Both the position numbers and the translations under genes were made by a program. DNA of 27,034 bases, taken from positions 1-27,034 of the forward strand of contig JBNKQR010000043.1 of the NCBI GenBank assembly GCA_050295975.1. Direction: 5' to 3'. A model generated the notes under the pieces. It searched no databases. It saw only the letters and a list, made by a program, of their open reading frames with translations, and had not been told where the DNA came from. Source of the stretch: JAPHTQ01 sp050295975. Its GTDB lineage: Bacteria > Pseudomonadota > Gammaproteobacteria > Thiohalomonadales > Thiohalomonadaceae. This document shows positions 15,256 through 23,059 of this stretch, piece after piece. The number at the start of each line of letters is the position of its first letter. The first letter of the stretch is position 1.

Positions 15256-15726
15256 ATGAGTATTTCGAAAATATTAAAGTCATATATGGATGGACAATCC
15301 GTCCCCTGCGAATTAATTTCCCATCGGCATTCGCATTCTAGCATGGAAAGCGCCGGGGCCGCCCACGTAGCCGGTGACTGTCTGGCAAAAGCCGTTATCG
15401 TCAAGGAGGATGGTGAGTACATGATGGTTGTCGTTCCCTCTGATTACCGCGTTCATCTCGGCATGTTGCACCGGCTACTGGGGAGGGAAGTCGGACTTGC
15501 TACTGAGAGCGAACTCATTCAACTATTTCCCGACTGTGAGGGTGGGGCGATCCCACCTCTGGGCGCTGCCTACGGGCTGATTACCCTAGTCGACAGCAAA
15601 CTGTTGAATCAGTCGGAAGTCTATTTCGAGTCGGGCGATCATGAACATTTGATTAAGGTCACGGGCGAGCAGTTCACACAACTTCTGGGTGATGCGGAAC
15701 GGGTGGAGGTAACCCGCGCGAATTGA
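15256..15726 (+). CDS. YbaK/ProX-type aminoacyl-tRNA deacylase domain protein
   Basis: The 156-residue product fits the YbaK/aminoacyl-tRNA-editing fold: an early HRHSHSSMESAGAAHVAGDCLAKAVIVKEDGEYMM-type region with the Lys of LAKAVIVK (the family's conserved Lys), a central VVVPSDYRVHLGMLHRLLG and the loop GGAIPPLGAAYGL. Members hydrolyse mischarged tRNAs such as Cys-tRNA(Pro). The ATG is behind GGAGG. It stands alone in the block between nifS and nifV and is not a known nif gene. Confidence 0.88.
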   Translation: MSISKILKSYMDGQSVPCELISHRHSHSSMESAGAAHVAGDCLAKAVIVKEDGEYMMVVVPSDYRVHLGMLHRLLGREVGLATESELIQLFPDCEGGAIPPLGAAYGLITLVDSKLLNQSEVYFESGDHEHLIKVTGEQFTQLLGDAERVEVTRAN

Positions 15727-15784
15727 GTGACAAGTCATATCCGGAGAAGATGAAACCTCATGCCACGACGAGTGGGTCTAACAG

Positions 15785-17068
15785 TCAGTTGACGACCAAT
15801 TCAGCGATTAATTTACCACGAAGCACCACCTGCGGATCGTTGGAAGAGTCCAGCATAAATACACCGTATCCATTGGTGAAGAAAATTCTACCGTCGCTCG
15901 TGATATCGTAGGCCGCCACGTTCGTGGCGAGCAATTGTTCATTGCCGGTGCGTGTTCTTCGAATGAGCTGCCAGGATCTTGGTACCAGGGAACGGACACC
16001 ATTGACCCGAGTTTCCTTCCGTAGTGCATTCTCCGCATCAATGCGTTTGCCCTTAATGAGCAGTTCCTTCAGGTCAGCCTTTACCTCGGGGCCTGAGGCG
16101 CTAGTCAAGGGTTTGCGCGTATACATAAGGGAGAAGAAATTGAGGTAATGAAAGATGGCTCGCAGCAGTCGGAAAGGGAACAGCAGCAAGTCGATCAGGA
16201 AGTTGCTGCTTGCGTAACGAGGTGGTTCATAGGGTCGCCGAATGAAAAGAAGTTGACCAGACGGGTCGACCTTGGGTTGAAGAAAATCGAGATTGTTCTC
16301 CTCCCTTACTGAAGTCAGTTCACTTTTTCGCAAATCGAGCATTTGAATGCTGGAAGGTCCCAGGGCGACGACAAAACCGTGTTCATTGCGCGCGACACCG
16401 GATGACTGGAATACGATCTGATCGGGATTGCCGGGAATCCACGCCGGTGCTGAATCCACGGTGTCGCCACCAGTAACCTCCCGGTAATTGCTGCCATCCG
16501 CATCCATCACGGCGATGTTTGCGGTACCATTGGTGCTGTGCTGAGAGCAGATCAGATGCTGGCCAGCCGCATCGACGCTCAAGTCGTCCAGTTGCAGGCG
16601 TTGCTGGTGAATCAGTCGTTTTTCATCTCCAGTGTCAAAGTCATATTCGAACAAGCCGCCCACATGATCATCGCCTAGAAAATAGAGTAGCTTACCGTCG
16701 GGTGTGAATTGCGCGGTTTTAGTATTCAATGCATGCTGATCGGAAGGTACATTGGATCGATCACTAATGTATGAGGACTCGAAAGCGGTACCTTCTTTCC
16801 AGCCATGGCGCTGTCGCGAGCGTTCTATTCGATCCATCATGCTCTGGACATGTGGGCTTTGAATCTCTTGTGGTGCTTTGTCGCCATCCTTGAGAAACAG
16901 TTTGCCACGGGAAATGAAGGCAAGACGTCGCCCGGAAAAATGACCCTGGTTGGCATCCGTGGCCGTAGATTCTTGAGGCGTTTGGCTGTCCGGCCTGTTG
17001 GACATCGAATATCTCAAGAAAAGATATACAACAATCCCTACAATGAGCAGAACTACGACTACGTGCAT
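15785..17068 (-). CDS. Membrane-anchored TolB/PD40-type beta-propeller protein
   Basis: The 427-residue product has one N-terminal membrane span (residues 2-19, VVVVLLIVGIVVYLFLRY) and a periplasmic part with PD40/TolB-like propeller repeats, for example AQFTPDGKLLYFLGDDH, LSVDAAGQHLICSQ and VMDADGSNYREVTGGDTVDSAPAWIPG. GGAG lies eight bases before the ATG. A second hydrophobic patch (NFLIDLLLFPFRLLRAIFHYLNFFSLMY, about residues 289-316) is unusual for a propeller and may be a membrane-associated insertion. Function unknown. Confidence 0.75.
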   Translation of the reverse strand: MHVVVVLLIVGIVVYLFLRYSMSNRPDSQTPQESTATDANQGHFSGRRLAFISRGKLFLKDGDKAPQEIQSPHVQSMMDRIERSRQRHGWKEGTAFESSYISDRSNVPSDQHALNTKTAQFTPDGKLLYFLGDDHVGGLFEYDFDTGDEKRLIHQQRLQLDDLSVDAAGQHLICSQHSTNGTANIAVMDADGSNYREVTGGDTVDSAPAWIPGNPDQIVFQSSGVARNEHGFVVALGPSSIQMLDLRKSELTSVREENNLDFLQPKVDPSGQLLFIRRPYEPPRYASSNFLIDLLLFPFRLLRAIFHYLNFFSLMYTRKPLTSASGPEVKADLKELLIKGKRIDAENALRKETRVNGVRSLVPRSWQLIRRTRTGNEQLLATNVAAYDITSDGRIFFTNGYGVFMLDSSNDPQVVLRGKLIAELVVN

Positions 17069-17148
17069 CCTTTAAACTCCATTCAATAGTGATTTTTTAC
17101 GTTGCACATGATTACGCTAATAAATGTTGCGCCTTTTGCTCGTGTGCA

Positions 17149-18027
17149 TTATTTATGCAGAGATTTGAATTCGACAAGAATATCGCTTAGTGCTTTGTTG
17201 AACTCATTAGGCTTGGCTTGCGCTACGAAATGCCCGACACCTGGGATGAGGTTCACACTTTCATGTAGTGCTTTTTCGTCACCTGACGGTGCGCCATTGA
17301 TATTGCGTAGTATATCTGAGTAGGCGTTAAGTGCAGTGCTCCCCTTTTTTGCGTTCCAAATGAATAATTCATACATTGCACTGACGCCCATGTCCGGGTT
17401 TGCAATGGACATTTGATTTACCGTTGAGGTTATTAAGTCCTGATCCGCCTTTGGTGTAAACATGGAACGAACGAGTTGCTCCGATGCGGCTTTGAAATCA
17501 TTTTCAAATGGTTTCACAAAGTCTTTGATCTTTGCTTCGGAATCAGGGTATTGAAATGGAGTAAAGAATGTGTCGACGCCAACGATGCCAATTACTTTAT
17601 TGCCAAGGATTTGTGCTGCTTCGATTGCTACCGGCCCCCCCATGGAGTGTCCAATTAAAATCACATTCTCCGCCTTGATCTTATTTACTACTGACGCGAT
17701 ATCCTGGCCGAATGCCTCCATTGTATACTGCGTACGGTGGCTTCCGGATAGTCCATGGCCAGCCAAATCTACCCAGACAACTTGGTGGTTGTTGGAGAAA
17801 TTCTCAATTTGTGCTCTCCAGAACTCATGATTACATGTCCAGCAATGTATAAAAACAAGAGTGGTCTTGCCTTGGCCGCTAACGCCATAAGTAATTGGGC
17901 TTCCATCCGCTGAAGCTGCCGTTGATATGCTCTCACTTCGTATGCTTTGAGGGGTGGTGCACCCCAGTGCAACAGTGATGATTGTAATTGCAATGATCGT
18001 CATCACTGACTTGTTGTTTATTTTCAT
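17149..18027 (-). CDS. Alpha/beta hydrolase, probable lipoprotein
   Basis: Starting at ATG 18025-18027 (AAGGA upstream), the product has 292 residues. The N-terminus is a signal peptide with a lipoprotein-like cleavage site at Cys23 (VALGCTTPQ). The hydrolase fold shows VFIHCWTCNHEFW (oxyanion region), WVDLAGHGLSG, the nucleophile Ser128 in GHSMGG, and the catalytic His in GVGHFV near the C-terminus. The substrate is not predictable. An in-frame ATG at 18063 would add 12 residues before the signal peptide and is less likely. Confidence 0.88.
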   Translation of the reverse strand: MKINNKSVMTIIAITIITVALGCTTPQSIRSESISTAASADGSPITYGVSGQGKTTLVFIHCWTCNHEFWRAQIENFSNNHQVVWVDLAGHGLSGSHRTQYTMEAFGQDIASVVNKIKAENVILIGHSMGGPVAIEAAQILGNKVIGIVGVDTFFTPFQYPDSEAKIKDFVKPFENDFKAASEQLVRSMFTPKADQDLITSTVNQMSIANPDMGVSAMYELFIWNAKKGSTALNAYSDILRNINGAPSGDEKALHESVNLIPGVGHFVAQAKPNEFNKALSDILVEFKSLHK

Positions 18028-18174
18028 TGGTATTCCTTGTGGTGGTCGGATCAATATTATCAATGGCTGTTATGGTTGAATTTCAATGGCTGTACCAACT
18101 TTAACTAAACTCAGGATTTCATCCATTTTGATGTTGTGGCAAAGCAAACGGTAAACGAGATTGATTGAAGTTTT

Positions 18175-18423
18175 TCATGCATTCTGAGCTTCGACCATTT
18201 TACGAATGTCTTCTAACTTGGCCTTCATTGAAGAGTCAATTTCATGCGGCCTGATTTTGGATATAATATTTCTTAATACGCGTATTTCATTGCGGTCAAT
18301 TTCTCCGTCTCGTTCTGCTATTTCAACAATTTTGCCAAGCTCTTCTGCGTCAAGTTTTCCATCGTTTGCAAAGCATTCGATTGAGCGAAAGGACATTTCC
18401 AGGTGATCTTTTGAGTCTTTCAT
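18175..18423 (-). CDS. Small TerB-like acidic protein
   Basis: This 82-residue protein contains two acidic helix-loop units: ANDGKLDAEELGKIVEIA and ERDGEIDRNEIRVLRNIISKI. The pattern (D-G-x-[LI]-D-x-x-E) resembles TerB-like and EF-hand-like small proteins common in gammaproteobacteria. GAGG lies eight bases before the ATG. It is 117 bases upstream, in reading order, of nothing on the same strand but close to the SIMPL gene (start of this gene 118 bases past the SIMPL stop), so they may share a transcript. Function unknown. Confidence 0.72.
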   Translation of the reverse strand: MKDSKDHLEMSFRSIECFANDGKLDAEELGKIVEIAERDGEIDRNEIRVLRNIISKIRPHEIDSSMKAKLEDIRKMVEAQNA

Positions 18424-18540
18424 TTAATATTCCTCATCTAATCATTAATTGATTTGAAACTATGTAGTGATAAAAGCGGCATTTTGCGGTCTGTTTGGAA
18501 TGCTGTGACGAACAGGCTGGGCAACGGCATCTTAATCTCA

Positions 18541-19260
18541 TCAGTCTGAAAGATAGTAAGCGACTGTAGAAACGACTCTAACTTTCTTGATATGGGGATT
18601 GTTCTTGTCCCTTGCGCTAATACTGAATTGTCCTTGAGACGCAGATCGAATTTTTCCCAATGTGCTTTTCGAGTCGGATGCAAACTTTTCTGCCACCTCG
18701 CGAGCTTTCCTGGTGGCCTCTTCAATCATTTCAGGTTTTACCTCATTCAGGCGCGTAAAAATGTATTCGGTTTTTAATTCATAATTGCCACCGGTAAACG
18801 CTATTCCTTGCTTACCTAATTCTGACATTCTTCCCATGACGTTCTGTACTGTTTCAATGTTCTTAGAATAAACGGTCACTGTTTGGAAAGCAGTATACCT
18901 GAATTCGGCTTTTGGCTGATTTCCGTACTGTTGTGCGGATTTATCAGTGATCGCTGGAGAGGAATAGGTGATTTCACTTGCCTCAATGCCGGCGCGCTGA
19001 AGAAATGACATGATTTTCTCAGTGCTCCCATCAATAGACTGGTAAATTTCTTCAAGGTCATTGCTGGCGGCGCTGAATTGTATGGGCCAGATCACGATAT
19101 CCGCTTTATACTCTCGCTCAGAAAGTCCTTTTACCGTCACCGTTCGCTCATATTCCTTATATTTGATGGCCGCACTGCCAAGTAGATAACCAAGAGAAGA
19201 CAGCCCAATAACGAGGCATGCGCCAAGAATTATTGAATTGCTTTTTTCGAATGCGGACAT
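18541..19260 (-). CDS. SIMPL (DUF541) domain protein
   Basis: The 239-residue product has an N-terminal membrane span (residues 9-30) followed by the SIMPL domain: RTVTVKGLSEREYKADIVIWPIQF, then TTEKIMSFLQRAGIEASEIT-like repeats of the fold, and VRVVSTVAYYL at the end. Family members such as E. coli YggE lie in the periplasm or at the membrane; their biochemical role is not defined but they are linked to oxidative stress. It is the last gene of the insert before the nifV promoter and reads away from nifV. Confidence 0.85.
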   Translation of the reverse strand: MSAFEKSNSIILGACLVIGLSSLGYLLGSAAIKYKEYERTVTVKGLSEREYKADIVIWPIQFSAASNDLEEIYQSIDGSTEKIMSFLQRAGIEASEITYSSPAITDKSAQQYGNQPKAEFRYTAFQTVTVYSKNIETVQNVMGRMSELGKQGIAFTGGNYELKTEYIFTRLNEVKPEMIEEATRKAREVAEKFASDSKSTLGKIRSASQGQFSISARDKNNPHIKKVRVVSTVAYYLSD

Positions 19261-19642
19261 AAATTATCCCTTTATATACGGTTAAATCAGTAAGTGGTTT
19301 GTTGTCAAGGCTACCTCCATTTTTGTCATAAAGGCGATTACCCTGCTGTCACCGGTAATGTGATATCTACCCGGCACAGATGGAGTATGTCGCGAAGCGA
19401 TGGTTCTGATGGAGGGGCTGCTTGGTTTTCATGTGCGTCCCTGGCGATGAGTGGCGGATGGTCTTGGCACGAGAGAGCTTTTTTCTGTTTGTGACACTAT
19501 ATTAGCATCGGCAGAATCCTCCAACCATCTGTAATCCTTGGTGCTTTCTAAAGTTGGCTAGTGCATGGGATTACCGAGGCGAGGCCTGTCGATGAGAATG
19601 AGTCGGCAGATCCAGCGTCATAATTACCCATCCATCCCACTT
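19261..19642. other. Intergenic stretch upstream of the nifV promoter, no gene seen
   Basis: About 380 bases with no supported coding frame or RNA gene. It contains a TGGCAC-like word at 19465, but the downstream GC is one base too close for sigma-54. The NifA site at 19643 and the nifV promoter begin just after this stretch. Confidence 0.5.
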
Positions 19643-19658
19643 TGTCGCAATCCCTACA
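19643..19658 (+). promoter_or_regulatory. NifA upstream activator site before nifV
   Basis: TGT (19643-19645), ten bases, ACA (19656-19658): exact NifA consensus, 90 bp before the TGG of the sigma-54 core at 19733. Confidence 0.8.
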
Positions 19659-19732
19659 AAATCTAGTGAAGTAACACAGACTTGTTCATACATGAAAATC
19701 ATAAGTCTATAATATAAAAGATAAAAATCTCA

Positions 19733-19748
19733 TGGCACAGTGATTGCA
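19733..19748 (+). promoter_or_regulatory. Sigma-54 promoter of nifV-cysE-orf-nifWZM
   Basis: TGGCACAGTGATTGCA is a full consensus match with correct spacing, followed 26 bases later by the nifV ATG. It gives this half of the split cluster its own NifA-dependent transcription. Confidence 0.92.
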
Positions 19749-19774
19749 TTTATCCTCCCAACCAGGAGTCAATC

Positions 19775-20929
19775 ATGTGTCAGTCACCACCCAATGCCAT
19801 CATCAACGACACCACGCTACGGGACGGGGAGCAGTCCGCAGGGGTCTCTTTCACCTTGCATGAGAAGCTGGCGATCGCCCAATCCCTGGATGAGCTGGGT
19901 GTGCCAGAGCTCGAAGTTGGCATTCCGGCCATGGGCGGGGAGGAGCGCGATGCCATACGCGCTGTGGCAGCGAAAGTGGATCGCGCCAGCTTGATGGTCT
20001 GGTGCCGCATGCACCGTCGGGATATCGCTCACTGCCGCGATCTGGGTGTGCAGATGGTCGATCTCTCCATGCCGGTGTCGGATCAACAGATCAGCAAGAA
20101 GCTGGGTCGCTCGCGGGAGTGGGTGCTGCAACAGATCGCGCCCTGTATCGCCGAGGCTCATGAGTTGGGGCTTGAAGTCTGTGTCGGTGGTGAGGATGCC
20201 TCGCGGGCCGATCCCGAATTCCTCTGGCAGGTGGTCGAGACGGCCGAACGGGCCGGAGCACGGCGTTTCCGCTTCGCCGACACGGTCGGTATCATGGAGC
20301 CGTTCCAGGTCTTTGAGTGTATTCGTGATCTACGCGCCATCAGCGAGATCGAGATCGAGATGCACGCCCACGACGACCTGGGTCTGGCTACCGCCAATAC
20401 TCTGGCCGCGATCCGGGCCGGCGCCACGCATGCCAACACTACGGTACACGGCCTGGGCGAGCGGGCCGGCAATGCGCCTCTGGAAGAGGTGGTGATGGGG
20501 CTGCGCCGTTTCTACCAACAGGCTGATGCGATCGACATGACCCGTTACTCCGCCTTATCGGAACTGGTGGAGATCGCCTCCGGCCGCAGCGTCGGCTGGC
20601 AGAAGAGTCTGGTTGGCGCCGGTGTCTTCACCCACGAGGCGGGCATCCATGTGGACGGTCTGATGAAGGATCGGCTCAACTATCAGGGTGTCGATCCCTC
20701 GGAGCTGGGTCGCGACCATCAATTCGTGCTCGGCAAGCATTCGGGAAGTCATGCCGTGATCCAGGCCTATGCCGACATGGGCATGGCCTTGAGCCGGGAG
20801 CAGGCGGAGTCGCTGCTGCATCTGGTACGGCTCCATGCGATGCAGAACAAACGTCCGCCCGCGGCGCAGGATCTGCGCCGCTTCTATCTGCAAATCAACC
20901 ACGAATCTCAGCAATGGATGCAACGATAA
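19775..20929 (+). CDS. nifV: NifV, homocitrate synthase
   Basis: NifV condenses acetyl-CoA and 2-oxoglutarate to (R)-homocitrate, the organic ligand of FeMo-co. The 384-residue protein has the DRE-TIM metallolyase signatures LRDGEQSAGVSFT (residues 12-24) and HAHDDLGLATANTLAAIRAGA, with HTTVHGLGERAGN-like NTTVHGLGERAGNAPLEE following. The ATG has AGGAG upstream and is the first gene after the sigma-54 promoter. The stop overlaps the cysE start (TAATG). Confidence 0.97.
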   Translation: MCQSPPNAIINDTTLRDGEQSAGVSFTLHEKLAIAQSLDELGVPELEVGIPAMGGEERDAIRAVAAKVDRASLMVWCRMHRRDIAHCRDLGVQMVDLSMPVSDQQISKKLGRSREWVLQQIAPCIAEAHELGLEVCVGGEDASRADPEFLWQVVETAERAGARRFRFADTVGIMEPFQVFECIRDLRAISEIEIEMHAHDDLGLATANTLAAIRAGATHANTTVHGLGERAGNAPLEEVVMGLRRFYQQADAIDMTRYSALSELVEIASGRSVGWQKSLVGAGVFTHEAGIHVDGLMKDRLNYQGVDPSELGRDHQFVLGKHSGSHAVIQAYADMGMALSREQAESLLHLVRLHAMQNKRPPAAQDLRRFYLQINHESQQWMQR

Positions 20930-21720
20930 TGAACAGTGAAGTCCTGGTCGAAGCGGCGCCGCCAGCCAAACCGCTCTCGCTAACGAAGCAGGTGAGTGAA
21001 GATATCAGCTGCGTGTTCGAGCGCGATCCTGCGGCGCGCACCCGCTTCGAGATCATGACCACCTATCCGGGGGTGCATGCCATCCTGCTACACCGTATCG
21101 CGAACAAGCTATGGCGGCGCGGTTGGCGCTACATGCCGCGCCTGATCGCCTATATCGGGCGTATCTGGACCTGTATCGATATACATCCCGGCGCCACCAT
21201 CGGCCGCCGCTTTTTCATCGATCATGGCGCTGGCGTGGTGATCGGTGAGACGGCGCAGGTGGGCGATGATGTGACCCTCTATCACGGTGTCACCCTCGGC
21301 GGTGTCTCCTGGAACAAGGGCAAGCGGCATCCAACCCTTGGCAACAAGGTAGTGGTGGGGGCCGGGGCCAAGATTCTCGGCCCCATCCTCATCGGCGATA
21401 AGGCCCGTGTCGGCGCCAACTCGGTGGTCATCACCCCGGTGCCGGCGGGAAAGACGGTGGTGGGCATTCCGGGCAAGGTGGTGCAGTCGAGCCGCAGTAT
21501 GACCGACGGTATACACGACATCGATCTCAACCATCACCTGATTCCCGATCCGGTGGCCGATGCCATCGCCTGCCTGCTCGAGCGCATCCGGTTGCTGGAG
21601 CACGAGGCAGGCATACACGGTTGTCTGCCAGGTGGTGAGTCGCCGCAAGATGAGTGCAGCCACTGTGACGCCATCCTGGTGTGCGATCCAGTGCGCTCTC
21701 AACCGGCCGAGGCGAGCTGA
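20929..21720 (+). CDS. cysE: Nif-linked serine O-acetyltransferase
   Basis: CysE makes O-acetylserine from serine and acetyl-CoA, the limiting step of cysteine synthesis; a nif-linked copy (cysE1 in A. vinelandii) raises cysteine supply for NifS. The left-handed beta-helix motif HPGATIGRRFFIDHGAGVVIG and the catalytic loop DDVTLYHGVTLGGVSWNKGKRHPTLG are intact. From ATG 20929 the protein has 263 residues; it overlaps the nifV stop by one base, so coupling is likely. ATG 20914 in the same frame would add five residues. The Cys-bearing C-terminal tail (ECSHCDAILVCDP) is longer than in many SATs. Confidence 0.93.
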   Translation: MNSEVLVEAAPPAKPLSLTKQVSEDISCVFERDPAARTRFEIMTTYPGVHAILLHRIANKLWRRGWRYMPRLIAYIGRIWTCIDIHPGATIGRRFFIDHGAGVVIGETAQVGDDVTLYHGVTLGGVSWNKGKRHPTLGNKVVVGAGAKILGPILIGDKARVGANSVVITPVPAGKTVVGIPGKVVQSSRSMTDGIHDIDLNHHLIPDPVADAIACLLERIRLLEHEAGIHGCLPGGESPQDECSHCDAILVCDPVRSQPAEAS

Positions 21721-21723
21721 GTC

Positions 21724-22248
21724 ATGGCCATCGATCTGCTGGAGTTTGATAGCGAGGAGCTCTATTTCGATGAGGCGATCGATGCCGAAGCCCGATGCTG
21801 TCTCGATCAGGCCTCGGAACACTACGGCACGGAACAGGCGGAAGAGGCGTTGATGCGGGCCTACTTTCTCGAACCGGAGCATCCGATGGTGTTGGTGGCG
21901 CTCTACCGCTTCTACTACTACCAGCATCGGCTCAACGATTCACTGCGGGTAGCGGAACGGGTGCTGAAGGTAATCGGCAAGCGCCTGGAGTTCCCGGATG
22001 AGTGGCGGGACCTGACCGAGATGCGGCTCGGCAGTGGGGTGATGATCTCCATGACCCTGATCCGTTTTTACATGCTGGCGCTGAAGGGTGCCGGCTTTCT
22101 GGAACTGAGGCTGGGCGACTACAAGTCGGCCCTGGAGCGCCTGGAGAAGGTGGTGGAACTCGACTCGAAGGATCGGCTCGGCGCGCGGGCGCTGCTGGAA
22201 GTGGCGCGCGAGGCGCTGGATAAAGAGTCGGATTCTTTGACGGCATAG
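21724..22248 (+). CDS. TPR-like protein between cysE and nifW
   Basis: The 174-residue soluble protein is helical throughout with TPR-like pairs, for example EQAEEALMRAYFLEPEHPMVLVALYRFYYYQHRLNDSLRVAERVL and ELRLGDYKSALERLEKVVELD. TPR proteins are usually docking adaptors. It starts three bases after the cysE stop. A similarly placed unnamed orf exists in the A. vinelandii cluster. A role as a scaffold for NifW/NifZ/NifM or a nitrogenase chaperone is inferred from position only. Confidence 0.82.
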   Translation: MAIDLLEFDSEELYFDEAIDAEARCCLDQASEHYGTEQAEEALMRAYFLEPEHPMVLVALYRFYYYQHRLNDSLRVAERVLKVIGKRLEFPDEWRDLTEMRLGSGVMISMTLIRFYMLALKGAGFLELRLGDYKSALERLEKVVELDSKDRLGARALLEVAREALDKESDSLTA

Positions 22249-22269
22249 CATACGAACGGGAGACAATTT

Positions 22270-22617
22270 ATGAGTGACAGTGAATTCGATTTGGATATGG
22301 ATGAGCTCAGCAGCGCGGAGGATTTTCTTGACTACTTTGGCATCGAGTACGATCAGTCGGTGGTGCATGTGAATCGCCTGCACATCCTGCAACGCTTTCA
22401 CGACTATATCGATAGCGCCGAGGCAATGCCCGAGGCGGACGAAGAGAAGCGGACCCTCTTCGCCGGTCTGCTCAACAGCGCCTACAACGACTTTGTCCAG
22501 TCCGATGCATTGACCGAGAAGGTGTTCAAGGTCTTTCGCATGCACGAGCCGGTGACGGTAGAGATACCTTTGATGGATCTGACACAGCAGGTGAGAAGCG
22601 TTGCGTCCAAAGTTTGA
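22270..22617 (+). CDS. nifW: NifW, nitrogenase-stabilising protein
   Basis: The 115-residue product has the NifW signatures LSSAEDFLDYFGIEYDQSVVHVNRLHILQRFHDY near the start. NifW associates with the MoFe protein and, together with NifZ, supports its P-cluster maturation and oxygen tolerance. It starts 21 bases after the TPR gene behind a GGGAGA site and its last 17 bases overlap nifZ. Length is typical. Confidence 0.95.
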   Translation: MSDSEFDLDMDELSSAEDFLDYFGIEYDQSVVHVNRLHILQRFHDYIDSAEAMPEADEEKRTLFAGLLNSAYNDFVQSDALTEKVFKVFRMHEPVTVEIPLMDLTQQVRSVASKV

Positions 22618-23059
22618 ATATGGCGAGAAGGTGCGGGTGGTGCGCAATGTGCGCAACGACGGCACCTATCCCGGCGAAGCCACCGGCCGCTTGCTGATCC
22701 GTCGCGGCAGTGTCGGTTTTGTGCGTGACGTCGGTACCTTTCTGCAGGATCAGCTGATCTATTCAGTCGATTTTCTCGATGCCAAAAAGCGTGTTGGCTG
22801 TCGCGAACAGGAGCTGCAACTGGAGAGCGATCCCTGGATTCCCACCCGTTTCGAGTTCCGGGACAAAGTGACGCCGACCATCCCCCTCGGTATTCAAGGC
22901 GAGGTGATTGCCGAGCCCGGTGATGAAGGCGAGATCGAGAAGGTCCTACGCGAGCACCCTGGCGGTCCCGCCTATCATGCCCGCTTTGCCGGTCGCACAC
23001 TGCAGGTGCCTGAGCGCGCCCTCGAATTTCTACAGCCCGAGATCGAGGAGGAGGAATGA
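22601..23059 (+). CDS. nifZ: NifZ, MoFe-protein P-cluster maturation factor
   Basis: The 152-residue product starts at a TTG codon (22601), supported because the known NifZ N-terminus (M-x-P-K-F-x-[YF]-G) begins exactly there and GGTGAG lies upstream. NifZ is needed for formation of the second P-cluster in NifDK. The sequence contains two SH3-like segments: residues ~4-68 (FEYGEKVRVVRNVRNDGTYPG ... VGCREQEL) and ~78-145 (FEFRDKVTPTIPL ... GRTLQVPERALEF), so the protein looks like a tandem of the domain. It overlaps nifW by 17 bases and nifM by four. Confidence 0.95.
   Translation: MRPKFEYGEKVRVVRNVRNDGTYPGEATGRLLIRRGSVGFVRDVGTFLQDQLIYSVDFLDAKKRVGCREQELQLESDPWIPTRFEFRDKVTPTIPLGIQGEVIAEPGDEGEIEKVLREHPGGPAYHARFAGRTLQVPERALEFLQPEIEEEE

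Noticed and set aside
19465..19480. TGGCACGAGAGAGCTT as a second sigma-54 core upstream of nifV
   Set aside because: GG and GC are nine bases apart, not ten, and no TGT-N10-ACA site is at an enhancer distance; the core at 19733 is a better match.
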